A DNA stretch of 64,000 bases from Oreohelix idahoensis (GCA_024509875.1 JAMPIV010019878.1:146501-210500), one strand, 5' to 3'; shown: positions 1 to 10,560, counted from the first letter of the stretch. Notes: a model not told the origin generated them from the letters alone. Numbers and translations: made by a program.

Positions 1-2
1 CA

Positions 3-990
3 ACACCTACAAAAGAACTCGAAAAGATTACATGCCTCCAGCCAATGACAGATAGAAGAGACTACAGGGCTCAACAACAGGCCGAAAAATTCAAAAGATT
101 AACAGACCACCCAATGTGCCATAGAACAAATGCTCTTAGAAGGCAAAGACTCAAACGAAGTAATTTTGTAGAATCAACCAAACCACAAATGAGAGCATTA
201 TCCATAGATGAAATATCCACTGTTAAACCCATCTACACTGCACACAAGCTTCCAGTTTGGAAACAAAATCGTTTCCCTAAAATGATAGAAAACATTCCTG
301 TAATTGAAAGTAAAAAGAGCCAAACTGCAACAGATAGAAAATCCATAGCGACAAAATACATAGAGAAACATTATCCACGCAACACCTGGACCCATGCATA
401 CACAGATGGATCAGCAACAAATGCAACAGAAAATGGAGGTGGGGGTGTCTTTCTGACCTTAAGCACTGGTGCAGAAAAAAGGCTGTCAGTGGCGACAGGA
501 CGATTCTCCAGCAACTTCAGAGCAGAGGCAGAGGCCTTGAAACTGCAGCAGAGGTTATATTGACAGAAGAAACGGCAGAGAGACAAGTTGCTTTCTTTAC
601 TGATGCACAGTCAGTAATTGCAACGTTGAAAAGACACAATAATACAGACCTGGGTGATCTCAGAGTAGTGCTCCACAAACTTTGTCAACGATTCAAAAGT
701 GTTGTGATCCAGTGGATCCCATCTCATTGTAACATCGCCGGCAATGAAGAGGCTGACAGAATGGCAAAAGAAGGTTCACATCTACCTCAGCCTGATGCAA
801 GCATAACTTTTGAGGAGGCAAAGAGTTTTATCAGAATCAGTTACAGAAACAAATGGAATGTAGAACATCCAGGGCACACACAGAATGATGCTTACTACCA
901 GCTCCACCGAAGAGAACAAGTGGTAATCTTCAGACTCCGTACTGGCCACAACAGATTGAGATACCATCTATTCAACAAGCTAAAGATAGG
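3..990 (+). pseudogene. Non-LTR retrotransposon fragment, RNase H domain
   Basis: This is the C-terminal part of a non-LTR retrotransposon polyprotein carrying an RNase H domain, which would remove RNA from the cDNA hybrid. The reading frame is open at the left window edge, so the element starts outside. Visible motifs are YTDGSA (first Asp), NFRAEAEAL (Glu), FTDAQSV (Asp) and IPSHCNIAGNEEAD (His/Asp), in the order expected for RNase H. A one-base frameshift near 545-565 separates the first two motifs from the rest. Similarity ends near 990, before any Cys-rich tail, and a tandem repeat follows. Non-LTR clades with RNase H include I, R1 and Loa; I cannot choose among them. It is clearly defective. 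Confidence 0.8.
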
Positions 991-1034
991 AACTACCCTA
1001 CTTCTCCATATTTGCAGTCTATCCTACTGCATTT

Positions 1035-1228
1035 CACTTTTAGTAGCTGTCTATCATACTGTACTTCATTTCTAGTAGCTGTCTATCATAATTCACTTCA
1101 CTGCTAGAGGCTGTCTATCATATTGTACTTCATAACTAGTAGCTGTCTATCATATTTAACTTCACCGCTAGTGGCTGTATATCATACTGTACTTCATTAC
1201 TAGTAGTTGTCTTATCATATTGTACTTC
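1035..1228. repeat. Tandem repeat, about 40 bp, five to six copies
   Basis: The phrases TAGTAGCTGTCTATCAT and TGTACTTCATTAC recur about every 40 bases with substitutions and small indels. The array begins directly after the RNase H fragment loses similarity, so it could be the element's 3' UTR or an unrelated minisatellite. Confidence 0.75.
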
Positions 1229-1543
1229 TATGAGGCGACCTCATATACCTGCTGTACTCGGCGCTCTCACCCATCATGGGCTGCATATCTTGACATCCTT
1301 GTCCTTCGAAATAATACTTGTAGCTGAGATCAGCCAAAATCTAAATTCTTTAGTGATCTACTTAGCGGCTAAATGGCTAGGCAGACAGTTTATATATGTT
1401 GTAAATAACCTTGTAACAGGTAGTTTACACGGGAAGTTTAGAATGGGAAGAAGGATGGAAACACTAGATACGGGAGTTGTAGTGAGGTTGGAAGTAAAGT
1501 AGAACAAACAAATGGCAATGTTAGTAATGTTAGAGCTGGATAA
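1229..1543. other. Unassigned 0.3 kb
   Basis: No motif-bearing reading frame or terminal repeat was recognised. An AATAATAAT microsatellite at about 1544-1557 marks the 3' tail of the next element. Confidence 0.4.
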
Positions 1544-2640
1544 TAATAATAATAAATTCTTTAAGCGCCAAACACGGCGCATAAGGCAGAAACCAGTGCT
1601 CTCCAGGTTGTTCGTTGTGACGCCACTCCTCTTAGCTCTTGCACATTATTTAGGCCCAACGTTCTTCCTTCTCTTATTATTGTTCTTCTGAGTGTTTCTT
1701 TTGGTCTTCCTTTTTTCCGCTTACCCTCAGGAACCCAAGTGAGCGCCTGTAGTGGTATTCTGTTGTTTTGCATTCGTAGGACATGACCGATATATGACCA
1801 TCGTCTTTTCCTTATATAGTCGGAGACATATTTCTGCCTAGAGTCTTCTCTTATTTGTCGATTAGTCTTGAATTCTTTCCAACTGATGTTCATGAGTTTT
1901 CTAAGACATTTGTTCTCGAATGTATTCAGCTTGTTCTCCAATGATTTTGTTATTTTCCAACTCTCACAGCCGTATGTTAACACTGAGATAACATTTGAAT
2001 TAAACAGACGAAGCTTGGTATGTATATTCAATGATCGTAATTTCCAAATGTTAGATAATCTATTGAAGGCGCTAGCTGCCAAAGCAATTCTAGTATGGAT
2101 TTCTCTTGTTGTGTCACCATCCTGAGTCATTTTACTGCCTAAATAATTGAAACTTTCAACTTTCTGTAGTTTTTCCCCGTTCAAGATGATATCAAAGGTC
2201 TCGTTAGAAAAGTTCATAGCTTTAGTTTTAGAGGCATTTATTTGGAGACCAATTTTAACCGAGAGATGACACAAATTATTTATTGCTTCTTGGGATTGTC
2301 TTGGTGTTGAACTTAAGAATGCTACATCATCTGCGAAATCCAGGTCCCCCAGGAATTTTCCATTTGTCCATTTTATACCCAATTGTTCATTGTGGGTATA
2401 GTTTCTCATAACCCAATCAATAGCTATTCCAAAAAGTAGTGGTGACATAATACAGCCTTGTTTCACCCCTGTTTCTACTGTAAACCATTCTGTATTCCCT
2501 TTATTTGTTCTAACACAACATCTTGCATTGTCATATAGCGCTTTGATTATATTCACATATTTTGTTGGAAAACCATAGATTGTAAGTATCTTCCACAATG
2601 ATGGGCGGTGTAGACTATCAAAGAGCTGGATACAGAGGTA
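1544..2640 (-). pseudogene. Non-LTR retrotransposon reverse transcriptase, 3' part
   Basis: The minus strand encodes the central and C-terminal part of a non-LTR reverse transcriptase in one open frame of about 350 codons. The palm motif GVKQGCIMSPLLF precedes the catalytic FADDVAFL, followed by NYLGSKMTQDG and the C-terminal LTYGCESWKI segment and the IGHVLRM and KGRPKETL segments typical of endonuclease-type elements. The 5' end is missing: similarity starts abruptly near 2626-2640, abutting a plus-strand fragment of another element. The 3' end is marked by a TTATTA microsatellite at 1544-1557. RT start, endonuclease and any ORF1 are absent, so it is a 5'-truncated dead copy, although the remaining frame is uninterrupted. 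Confidence 0.88.
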
Positions 2641-2728
2641 AAAATGATGAGGAAAACATAGAAAGAACGTGAGCGGATGGCACGGGACAGGAAGACTTGG
2701 CATGTGTTTGTTGAAGGCCTATCGAGAG
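2622..2728 (+). pseudogene. Endonuclease/RT element, extreme C-terminal fragment
   Basis: About 100 bases match the last codons of the element at 47-49.65 kb: the coding phrases ELDTEVKMMR, MARDRKTWHVF and VEGL correspond to 49517-49625. It lies head-on against the minus-strand RT at 1544-2640. Only the tail of the protein remains, with an in-frame stop. Confidence 0.75.
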
Positions 2729-2769
2729 CTAAATGGTATTGATTGATTGCTAAATGCATGTGAGAATAA

Positions 2770-2940
2770 ATGGATTCAGTATGGAAGACGAGAGAAAAGA
2801 ATTGCAGAATATTAGATGGGTATGGCTGTCCAATTCTAAACTTTTGAAAAATAAAGTACGATCGTTCGTTCTATCTGACTCTGATCTTGAGTTAAGGAGG
2901 CCAAAAAAAAAACACACACACACACACACACACACACCGA
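2770..2940 (+). repeat. Short interspersed repeat with GTTCG motif and CA tract
   Basis: A segment around TCCAATTCTAAACTTTTGAA and GATCGTTCGTTC, then CTTGAG, recurs in diverged form at 3783-3865 and 46795-46935. Here it is followed by an A-run and an (AC)n tract at about 2911-2938. No promoter boxes were seen, so it could be a SINE tail or another short dispersed repeat. Confidence 0.6.
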
Positions 2941-3387
2941 GTCCCAACGCATTCAACAGCAGACTGTTCAAATATGTCATGAATTTTAGTTCTTTGCCTC
3001 CCTAATCTGATTATGGTCGAATTATTGTCAGATTTAGTGTACGGATGTTTTATATTTGCTTGTTTGTCTGTTGGTTTTTTAAATTACGTTCTTGATTATT
3101 CTACAAAAACCGAGATAATATTGGTTACGATTGGATACTGTAAATTATGCTGCTGTATAATGTTGTATTCTTTTAAATTATTGCTTAAATTGTTTTGGTT
3201 CGGTTTGGTTCTAAGGACTATCTTCATTGCACACGGACAACTCCATTAGTACTAATATCTCCTCCCTTAGATAACTAAAGGAGGATCTCAACACAGTGCA
3301 CGAACTCCGTAGCATCGGCGAGAATCCCAACGTGTGTAAATAAGAATCACACATTCTATAAATATGTTTGTGGTGGGTAAGTTTCTT
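2941..3387. other. Unassigned 0.45 kb
   Basis: AT-rich sequence without a recognisable coding frame, terminal repeat or RNA gene. Confidence 0.4.
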
Positions 3388-3717
3388 TATTTTTTTTTTT
3401 TTGGTTAATGTTGCCAGGCAGCGGTCTTCCAGATAGTCACACTCTACGATTTCCAACTGCCGTGGGATTTTTTATGTGTGCAACTTGCACATGGAACCTC
3501 TTATGCTTTCTACCTTATCCGAGAAGGCTAGGCATCCGATTTCACTAACCTGGAGACCGGGGGGAGGGGGGGGGGGGAAGGGGAGAGAGTATGAATTGAT
3601 TAGGACCACTGGTTCTGAAAAAATAATGTCCATAAAATATATTCCTCCAACTGGGAATCGAACCCGATACCTCTAGAATTTGAGGCAAACGCTATATCTC
3701 TTCGCCACTCTGACACC
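3388..3717 (-). mobile_element. tRNA-derived SINE, tRNA-Leu-like head
   Basis: Read on the minus strand, 3717 to about 3640 is a tRNA-like head. It has an A-box-like AGAGTGGCGAAGAG, an anticodon-loop-like CTCAAAT and a perfect B-box GGTTCGATTCC. A body of about 230 bases follows, with a C-rich run and the phrase GTGCAAGTTGCACAC, and the element ends in an A-run at about 3390-3403. A/B boxes plus body plus poly(A) tail define a SINE transcribed by RNA polymerase III and moved by a LINE. The acceptor and T stems do not pair well, so it is not a functional tRNA. The CAA anticodon position and variable-arm spacing suggest a tRNA-Leu ancestor. No clear target duplication was found. Confidence 0.65.
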
Positions 3718-3782
3718 AAATGCTTAAATTAACATGTGGGAATGAAAGCAAACTGAATGCAAGATAAGCATGGAAAAGCACG

Positions 3783-3865
3783 ATGTTAGACAGGCCTGCG
3801 GGCCTAGTTCTTAACCCTTTGGAAAAAAGGTCGTTCGTTCGTTCCTTGACCGTTCTGTTTGTATA
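3783..3865 (+). repeat. Short interspersed GTTCG repeat, second copy
   Basis: This contains GTTAGACAGGCCTGCGGGCC and GGTCGTTCGTTCGTTCC, matching the copy at 46795-46935 (CAGACGGGCCTGCGTG, GTTCGTTCGTTCGTCTGACC). It is shorter than the other copies. Confidence 0.55.
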
Positions 3866-4346
3866 TCATTCAATTGTATTATTTTCCTTCATATTTATCT
3901 TAGAGGATGCAAGGGCAATGAAGAACATCGCTACTGTTATAAGTGTTAACTCCACTGCTGACTTGGATGACAAGAAAATGGTAAGTTGATAGTTCAGTGC
4001 AGCCATTTAAATACAAATCATATGGGTCACATTCAAGACAATTTCGAATGAGTATCGAAGGCATACACTATTAAGATCTGCAGACCGCTAGGCCAACTTA
4101 ACATGCATGTAAAAAAAAACAAAAAAACAAAAAAAAAAACACACAGACAAGCAGGCTCCCAAATTCAAATATCTAGAAATAATTTTTATAGAAAAAAGAA
4201 AACTTTACAAAGAAGTTAAAACAAGAGGTCAACAAAATCAGTCAACCGTCACTGCTACTCAAACATCACAATAAAAGTATTAAAACTAAACGGTAGCAGA
4301 CAAAATGTATTTCTGTACAAATCTTTACTATCAGTGTCAAACATGA
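3866..4346. other. Unassigned 0.5 kb with A-rich stretch
   Basis: No gene was recognised. An A-rich run with AAAAAAACAAAAAAAC units lies at about 4110-4140. Confidence 0.4.
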
Positions 4347-4761
4347 TCATCTTGTAGCACGTCCTGTGCAGAACGTCGCTTTCATCACAGCCCGCCTGAA
4401 AGACTCTCGATCTCTAGCCAGCCTTCCCGCCTCCTCAGTTGTCGCATTCAAGGTGTCTTCAATGTCCTGTGCCCACCGTCGTCTTGGTCGGCCCCTGCCT
4501 CGCCTTCCAGGTACCATACCCTCCATCGCTGCTCTCTCTAAGCCACTATGACGTTTAATGTGGCCAAAATATTTCAGTTTCCGGGACATTATATTGTTTC
4601 GGAGCCAGTTTTCCTCGATGTTCAGGTCGTGTAGGATGTCTATATTTGTCTTCTTATTGGTCCAACATATTCTGAGAATTTTTCTGTAACACTTTGCTTC
4701 GAAAAATTCGATTTTTGTCTTTAATGTCTGTGTAATGGTCCATGATTCACATCCATACGTT
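4347..4761 (-). pseudogene. Non-LTR element C-terminus, split by P2
   Basis: The minus strand encodes the C-terminal end of an endonuclease-type non-LTR protein: YGCESWTI, then CYRKILRICWT, LKYFGHIKRH and RGRGRPRRRWAQDI. The frame runs straight into the Polinton terminus at 4762. The missing upstream codons (a short TCIFPVAT-like stretch) continue on the other side of P2 at 15402-15440, so P2 inserted into this coding sequence. The plus-strand element at 62040-62640 is a longer copy of the same family and shows the uninterrupted arrangement. Beyond 15440 the upstream sequence decays and cannot be followed. Confidence 0.85.
4756..4761. repeat. Target-site duplication of P2, left copy (TACGTT)
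   Basis: Six bases identical to 15402-15407, directly outside the AGTAGTA terminus. Polintons make 6-bp duplications. Confidence 0.9.
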
Positions 4762-6795
4762 AGTAGTATACAATGCGCAAAACAGGTAGGATTCAGGAGG
4801 CGCAACATGACTTTTATATAAGGAAATACTCCGGATCGATTCGGCAGGAGGCGCGTCAGGAGTCGCCGCATGACTTTTTATATAGCGATATATTTTATCC
4901 GGGGTGACTTCCTCTGACGATCAGCTTGCGTCCTGTTGTCCTATCATGGTTTGATAATGGCGGGCTTGTTGTTGTGTTATGTGTTGTTTATACAAACAGT
5001 TATACATACATTTATTTTACAACATAGATACAAAGGTTTATAAATAGAAGTATATAGTTAATGATCTATTAAAAGAATACTTCAGTTAAAGAAGAAAATA
5101 TAAAAATCGATAATGGCGGCGTAAGTTACTAAGGGGGTATTTGAAGCGAGTGGAGCCATTTTGTGCTGGCGGAGGTGACGACGCATGTGTGTGTTGGTGT
5201 GTAGCTGGCGGGTGTGGGTTAAGGGGGATTTTTTGAAGAGGTCGGAGTGAAGTGTTAGAGAATTGACTATACCAGGGACAGCACCTAGAGGTGGGAGTGA
5301 GGTGTTAGAGACTTGCCTATACTAGGTCTACGAGCTAGAGGTGGGAGTGAAGTGTTAGAGACCTGACTGTACTAGGTCCAGCATCGAGAGGTGGGAGTGT
5401 TAGAGACATCACTATACTAGGTCCACCATCCAGAGGTGGGAGTGAAGTGTTAGAGACCTGACTATACTAGGACCAGCAGCGAGAGGTGGGCGTGAAGTGT
5501 TAGAGACTTGACTATACCAGGTCCAGCATCGAGAGGTGGGAGTGAAGATAGAAAAAATCGATAATGGCGGCTTAGGTTACTAAGGGGGTTTTTGAAGCGA
5601 GTGGAGCCTTTTTGTGCTGGCGGGGGTGACGACGTATGTTGGGGTGTAGCTGGTGGTTGTGGATTAGGGGGATTTTTGTGTGTATGACTCAGGAGTGAAG
5701 TGTTAGAGACTTCCCTATACCAGGAACAGCATCTAGAGGTTGGAATGAAGTGTTAGAGACGTGACTATAATAGAGCCAGCATCGAGAGGTGGGAGTTACG
5801 TGTTAGAGCTTACACCAGGTCTAGCATCAAGAGGTGGGAGTGAAGTGTTAGAGACCTGACTATACTAGGGCTAGCAGCGAGAGATGGGAGTGAAGTGTTA
5901 GAGACTTGACTATACCAGGTCCAGCATCGAGATTGGAGTGAAGATAGAAAAAAATCGATAATGGCGGCGTAGGTTACTAAGGGGGTTTTTGAAGCGAGTG
6001 GAGCCTATTTGTGCTGGCAGGGGTAACGATGCATGGTTGTAGATGGCGGTTGTGCTTTTTTTTGTGTGTAGGTATTTTAATTGTGCTGTTGTATTGTATG
6101 TTGGTGTGTTTGTTTATACATATATACATACAATATATATAAAAAAGATAAAAAATCGAAAATGGCGGAAAAGATTTTAAAAATCGATAATGGCGGGTTA
6201 GTAGGTTACTAAGGGTTTTTTTTAAGGGAGCGGGTATTAATTTTGGCTGGCGGTGATGACTCATGGGTGTGTTGAGGTGTAGTGCTAGAGTAAGACAATG
6301 TAAAAGTAGTGTGGTGTAGGTGGTATTGGTTTTCGTCTTGTCTGGTGATTTTGTGTGTAGGTATTTTAACTGTTGTATTGTGCTGGTAGTGTATTGTTTC
6401 TTCATACAATATATACATATATACATACAATATATACAACAGATATAAAAAATCGATAAAAGCCTGCAATATTGAGATAAAGTGGAAAATATAAAAAATC
6501 GATAAATTCGCTTATGTATGAGTTTTATAGAGGAAACTGACTAATGCGCGTGTCTGTGATGTTAATGTTTGAGGGCGCGGGTGGTATGACTTTTGGTCTT
6601 GTCTGGTAATTTTGTGTGTAGGGATTGTAATTGTTGTGTGGTGTGGTGTAACTGGTGGGTGTGCGTTTTTGTATGCTGTTGTATTGTGTATGATGCGGCA
6701 TTGTGTTGTGTTGTCTTTTTATACAATATTTATACAATATATATTTTACAACAGATATTAATATGTATACACACGATATTTATACATACCATATT
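4762..6795 (+). repeat. P2 left terminal inverted repeat, 2.03 kb
   Basis: The complement of the right arm, 10171-10560 plus 13753-15401. The match ends at CCATATT (6795). It is long for a Polinton terminal repeat (usually a few hundred to about 1600 bp). The arm holds no gene but contains arrays of short repeats and repeated AATCGATAATGGCGG-type motifs. Confidence 0.9.
5100..6510. repeat. Two-level repeat structure in P2 arm
   Basis: Two arrays (about 5279-5550 and 5690-5945) are built from a unit of about 50 bp with the phrases GAGGTGGGAGTGAAGTGTTA, GAGACTTGACTATACCAGG and TCCAGCATC, five or so copies each. They are separated by a longer module that starts ATCGATAATGGCGG, continues GGTTACTAAGGGGG, GAAGCGAGTGGAGCC and TGTGCTGGCGG, and appears near 5107, 5557, 5955 and 6183. 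The mirror image is in the right arm (13960-15060). The function is unknown; repeated subterminal motifs can bind transposition proteins in other elements, which is only a suggestion here. Confidence 0.85.
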
Positions 6796-7440
6796 GTTAA
6801 GAATCAGTTTGTTTTAATGGGCCTTCTTTATACTTCCTTTTATATTTGTGGTCAAAAGGAATTTAGCAGTAGTTTTATTTTCTTGTACAAGGTTGATTTA
6901 GTGGTTATATCCCGTTGGTCTTACTTGTGTCTAGCTATATGCCCATTTAAGGTTCTGTTCGTAGATTTTCTTGGAACAGTTTCGAGAACATTCCTGTAGT
7001 GAGACGAACTCAGGTCGCGCGATTGATTTGCGCATGCGCTAAGATTTGGGAATGGAGAAAGGACTGTTTGTTCGTTGAGAGTCGGCCGGGCATCTTGGAG
7101 CTGAACGGTAGTTCAGCGATTCTTCTCTGACCCTGTGAATATATTAGAGTGTCCTTTGTGTGTTTAGAGACAAGGTTGAGATTTCCCCTTTGATGTAATT
7201 CTTACATTTTTGGAGAGCCTAGGATGGCGTGTGTTTTGTGGTGTACTTCTTGAAAGCAGTCAAGATAAAGATACCCCTTTTGAATTATATATTTTGCAAT
7301 TCAAGTACTTGATAATTTAATGCTATCTGCCTAAGTTGTTAGGCTGAGGCTAAGGTGACTTTCTCCAAGTGCGGAAGAGAGTTCGGGAGATTATGGGTAT
7401 CGTTATATAGATGCATCTCCCGTGTTTGGTCAGAGTAAGG

Positions 7441-7690
7441 ACAGAAAAACATTATAGGGCATCTGTTAGAGCGCCATGGAAGGCGGAAAGAATATTATTA
7501 GTGCCTAGGCCCAGAAAAACATTATATGGCATCTGCTAGAGCACCATGGAAGGCGAAAAGAAAACTATTAATGCCTAGGCCCAGAAAAAACATTATACGG
7601 CATCTGTTATAGCGCCATGGAAGGCGGCAAGATTATTATTAGTGACTAGGGCCAGAAAATTGTATACGACATCTATTGTGTCGCTGAAGA
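7441..7690. repeat. Tandem repeat, about 70 bp, 3.5 copies
   Basis: The unit contains CAGAAAAACATTATA, GGCATCTGTTAGAGC, GCCATGGAAGGCGGAAAGA and TATTAGTGCCTAGGC. The first three copies are full length and the fourth is partial and diverged. Confidence 0.8.
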
Positions 7691-8159
7691 AGAGAAGGTG
7701 GAGAATATAGTCATATGATGTGTTTCCTTGTAACTCGTGACAGTGGATTGTTACCATGTACCTGAGCATTGTTTGTCAGGATGTCCTTGTGATTGTATTA
7801 CGTCATTAATTAAACAGTGTAGAACGAGAAGAAGTTATACCCTTTACTTACTTCTACATGTGTGTTGATGTGTGTGACTAGTATTGACTTTCTGTGCCTG
7901 TTTGATCCTGGACTACACGCATTCGCGTCTCTTGTCAACACACACACACACACACCATGTCAGCCATCTGTGTAAGCCCGACCTAGCTGAATGCCTTCAT
8001 CAGCGTCTATCTACAACCTGTCCAATTCTGTCACTCAAGTTCAACAGTAGAACGAACTGTCCACCCACCAACATTTCTACAGTGATAAACAACCTACTAC
8101 TTGTTACAGCTATGATGATGAAGAAGTGTACTTATACAGCGATGGCCAGTATGGCCTAA

Positions 8160-8345
8160 TGATCCAGAGCTATATGGAAGAAATATTTTGCCAAGTCGAA
8201 GAAATATTTTGACAACGGTAAGAAATATTTGACAAGTGGAAGAAATATTTTGATAGGTGGAAGAAATGTTTGACAAGTGGAAGAAATATTCTGACAACGG
8301 TAAGAAATATTTGACAAATGGAAGAAATATTTAAAGAAGTATTTG
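8160..8345. repeat. Tandem repeat, about 20-23 bp
   Basis: Degenerate copies of GGAAGAAATATTTTGACAAG repeat eight or more times, alternating with ACGGTAAGAAATATTTGAC forms. Confidence 0.75.
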
Positions 8346-9417
8346 ACAGTTGATCTATTTACCTACAAGTTGGACCCTTAGCGCAGGCCTGGGAGAAAAT
8401 TTTGGAACCCTCTTTGATGATTGGGAGACAAATTTTCACTAAAGTTTGAAAATGGCAGGACAAATACGTAGATAACCGTTTGATAACTGGAACAAATACT
8501 TAGTTACATTTATTTAATGTACTACATTTCCGTGGTCGCCTCATGTTTGAACCGCTTGGGAGACAATATAAAACCTATCACCAGATGTCGCCCGTGTGAA
8601 AAAAGTGAAACCTTACGTCACGGGGGTTTGAACATACGACCGAAGGAATGTTTCTTTTATATATTTCTACTATTGATCGATTGTGGTTTGAACTTGTGAC
8701 GTGAACAGAAATAAGCAGCAGGGTTAGACTTACAAAGGTAAAATGTTAGTCTTACAAAGGTAAATCCCGTTGCAGCTAGGATTTTTCGTCTACAAATACG
8801 CAAAACTCTGCATGATATATTTTTTATTACGCTTTTCTAGATAGCTATATCTAGCCCTCACGTCACCCTCTATGGTACCGCAATTTTATAAACGAGGCAT
8901 GGTTTACGCGCGATGTTTTGCGCCGACGATCGATCCAGTTCCAAAACTAGCGGTAACACAATTAGTCGTTGTAATAAGAACCAAATAAAAATTCGTGAGC
9001 TCTTGTGGTATGTCCTGGAAAATACGGCTGTTTGTGTGTGTGGGGGTGTCACTTACATACCACTAGCTGTGCATTGGCCTGTGTAGACTTATTACTCGTA
9101 GCATACTATAAATAATAAAGAAAACTACCCCATGGCCCAGCCCCTGTATCAATATATAATTTCATTCACACAACAACGGAAATTCTCTGTCCTATTTTTA
9201 TGTACTCACCCAACAACGGAAATTCCCTGTCCTATTTTTACATCGCAAGCCTGGTACACGCCGACAATGTCCCCGTTTCATAATAACAATATAATAAAAA
9301 TTTAAATATAAACACTTATTACGCGTCTGTGTTTATATGTTGCCTCGCGTCGCTTACATTTGTATCCTCTCCACTTAAAATACCAGGACACAAACACATT
9401 TTTTTACAGTGACAACG

Positions 9418-9500
9418 CGTCAACTATCGATTAGTTTTTCGACTAATCAGCCCTCTGTTAGCGCGCAACATGTCTGGACGCGTTTCAAAACCATATTAAA
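9418..9500 (+). pseudogene. Polinton protease gene, 3' end only
   Basis: The stretch ATCGATTAGTTTTTCGACTA and the following bases match the end of the P1 protease gene (45148-45190). They encode the closing RLVFRLISPLLA-like residues before a stop. All upstream protease sequence is gone. This is direct evidence that P2 derives by internal deletion from a Polinton with P1's gene order. Confidence 0.75.
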
Positions 9501-9622
9501 CTAGTTTTCCTTCATATAAATAGACACTTGGGAGACCAACACCCAGACACTCACGTTCATACTTTACTGAAGAGGTGGCGTGATAACGACAGACACTCGA
9601 TCGCGACCACAACGCACTGAAG
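9500..9622 (+). promoter_or_regulatory. Promoter of the P2 ORF, TATA box and shared module
   Basis: A perfect TATA-type box TATAAATA lies at 9515-9522, about 100 bases before the ATG. Just upstream of the start, GGCGTGATAACGACAGACAC is shared with P1 at 45219-45238, where it also precedes GAAGATG. Conservation of this non-coding module between two Polintons suggests a real leader or promoter element. Confidence 0.6.
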
Positions 9623-10093
9623 ATGACTTCCACTGTTCCCACCAACTGGGTGTACATGAAAAAAAGTAATGAAATGCTTGTACCGTTGGAGAGCGGGTTG
9701 AAGGCCGCATCTGTAAGTTTTTACCGAGACAAGCCATTACAACAAGTGCGAAAATACTTTGGTGAATCATATCTAAAGTTTCCTACCAAAACCGGCATTA
9801 CGTTGACTCGCCCTGAGTTTGAACATTTGTTGGCTTTACAGGGTGAAATCCTCGCCGAATTTGACCGACTACGGTTACCAAACACGGATACCTGTACTAC
9901 TACTTGCCCCAGTAACACGTTTGACCACTACATCAACTCCAGTTGTTACAAACCAATATCCCCAGAACCGAGTTGGTTTCCTAACACCAACCCTTGTCCC
10001 CCTACAGCTACCACCGACAACCACCTGGCCGATGTCTCTAATCTACAACCGAAGAAACAGAGACATACAAAGCGGCTGAGACTAGTGCTTTAG
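9623..10093 (+). CDS. Polinton accessory protein, possible PC4-like fold
   Basis: An intact frame of 156 codons lies at the right end of P2, after the protease remnant and a TATA box; ATG 9623 is preceded by the module shared with P1. Residues about 30-75 (VSFYRDKPLQQVRKYF, then PTKTGITLTRPEFEHLLALQ) resemble the C-terminal domain of transcriptional coactivator PC4/p15: a Y/F-rich beta segment followed by a T-K-x-G-I-x-L-x-x-x-x-F/W-x-x-L strand-helix pattern that binds single-stranded DNA. That match is by eye and uncertain. The second half is Pro/Thr/Asn-rich and ends in a basic KKQRHTKRLR tail that could be a nuclear localisation signal. A truncated relative lies at 45254-45330 in P1. A role in replication or transcription of the element is inference. 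Confidence 0.55.
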   Translation: MTSTVPTNWVYMKKSNEMLVPLESGLKAASVSFYRDKPLQQVRKYFGESYLKFPTKTGITLTRPEFEHLLALQGEILAEFDRLRLPNTDTCTTTCPSNTFDHYINSSCYKPISPEPSWFPNTNPCPPTATTDNHLADVSNLQPKKQRHTKRLRLVL

Positions 10094-10170
10094 CTTGACA
10101 TTTCGTCTTCTTTTAAAATAATTAAATATATTTATTACACTTAAAGAACCTTTGTTATCTATGCTGTCTA

Positions 10171-10560
10171 AATATGGTATGTATAAATATCGTGTGTATA
10201 CATATTAATATCTTTTGTAAAATATATATTGTATAAATATTGTATAAAAAGACAACACAACACAATGCCGAATCATACACAATACAACAGCATACAAAAA
10301 CGCACACCCACCAGTTACACCACACCACACAACAATTACAATCCCAACACACAAAATTACCAGACAAGACCAAAAGCCATACTACCCGCGCCCTCAAACA
10401 TCAACACCACAGACACGCGCATTAGTCAGTTTCCTCTATAAAACTCATGCATAAGCGAATTAATCGATTTTTTATATTTTCCTCTTTATCTCAATATTGC
10501 AGGCTTTTATCAATTTGTTATATCTGTTGTATATATTGTATGTATATATGTATATATTGT
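10171..10560 (-). repeat. P2 right inverted repeat, inner part
   Basis: The complement of about 6405-6795. The arm is interrupted at 10560 by the hAT insertion and resumes at 13753. Confidence 0.88.

Larger units (their letters stand above)
6796..9417. other. P2 interior without recognisable genes
   Basis: No reading frame here resembles a known Polinton gene. It holds two tandem arrays (7441-7690 and 8160-8345), a CA tract (about 7939-7955) and a two-copy direct repeat of CAACAACGGAAATTC at about 9171-9242. A stretch from about 6994 to 7858 begins TGTAG and ends CTACA and has promoter-like and A-rich segments, so it could be a solo LTR, but no target duplication was found. Confidence 0.5.

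Noticed and set aside
198..586. Minus-strand frames opposite the RNase H fragment
   Set aside because: Shadow frames; all conserved motifs are on the plus strand.
3640..3717. Functional tRNA-Leu gene
   Set aside because: The B-box is perfect but acceptor and T stems do not pair and a poly(A)-tailed body follows, so a SINE head fits better.
5977..6737. Minus-strand frames rich in Thr, His and Asn within the P2 arm
   Set aside because: Produced by repeats and AT-rich sequence; mirrored in the other arm and lacking any conserved domain.
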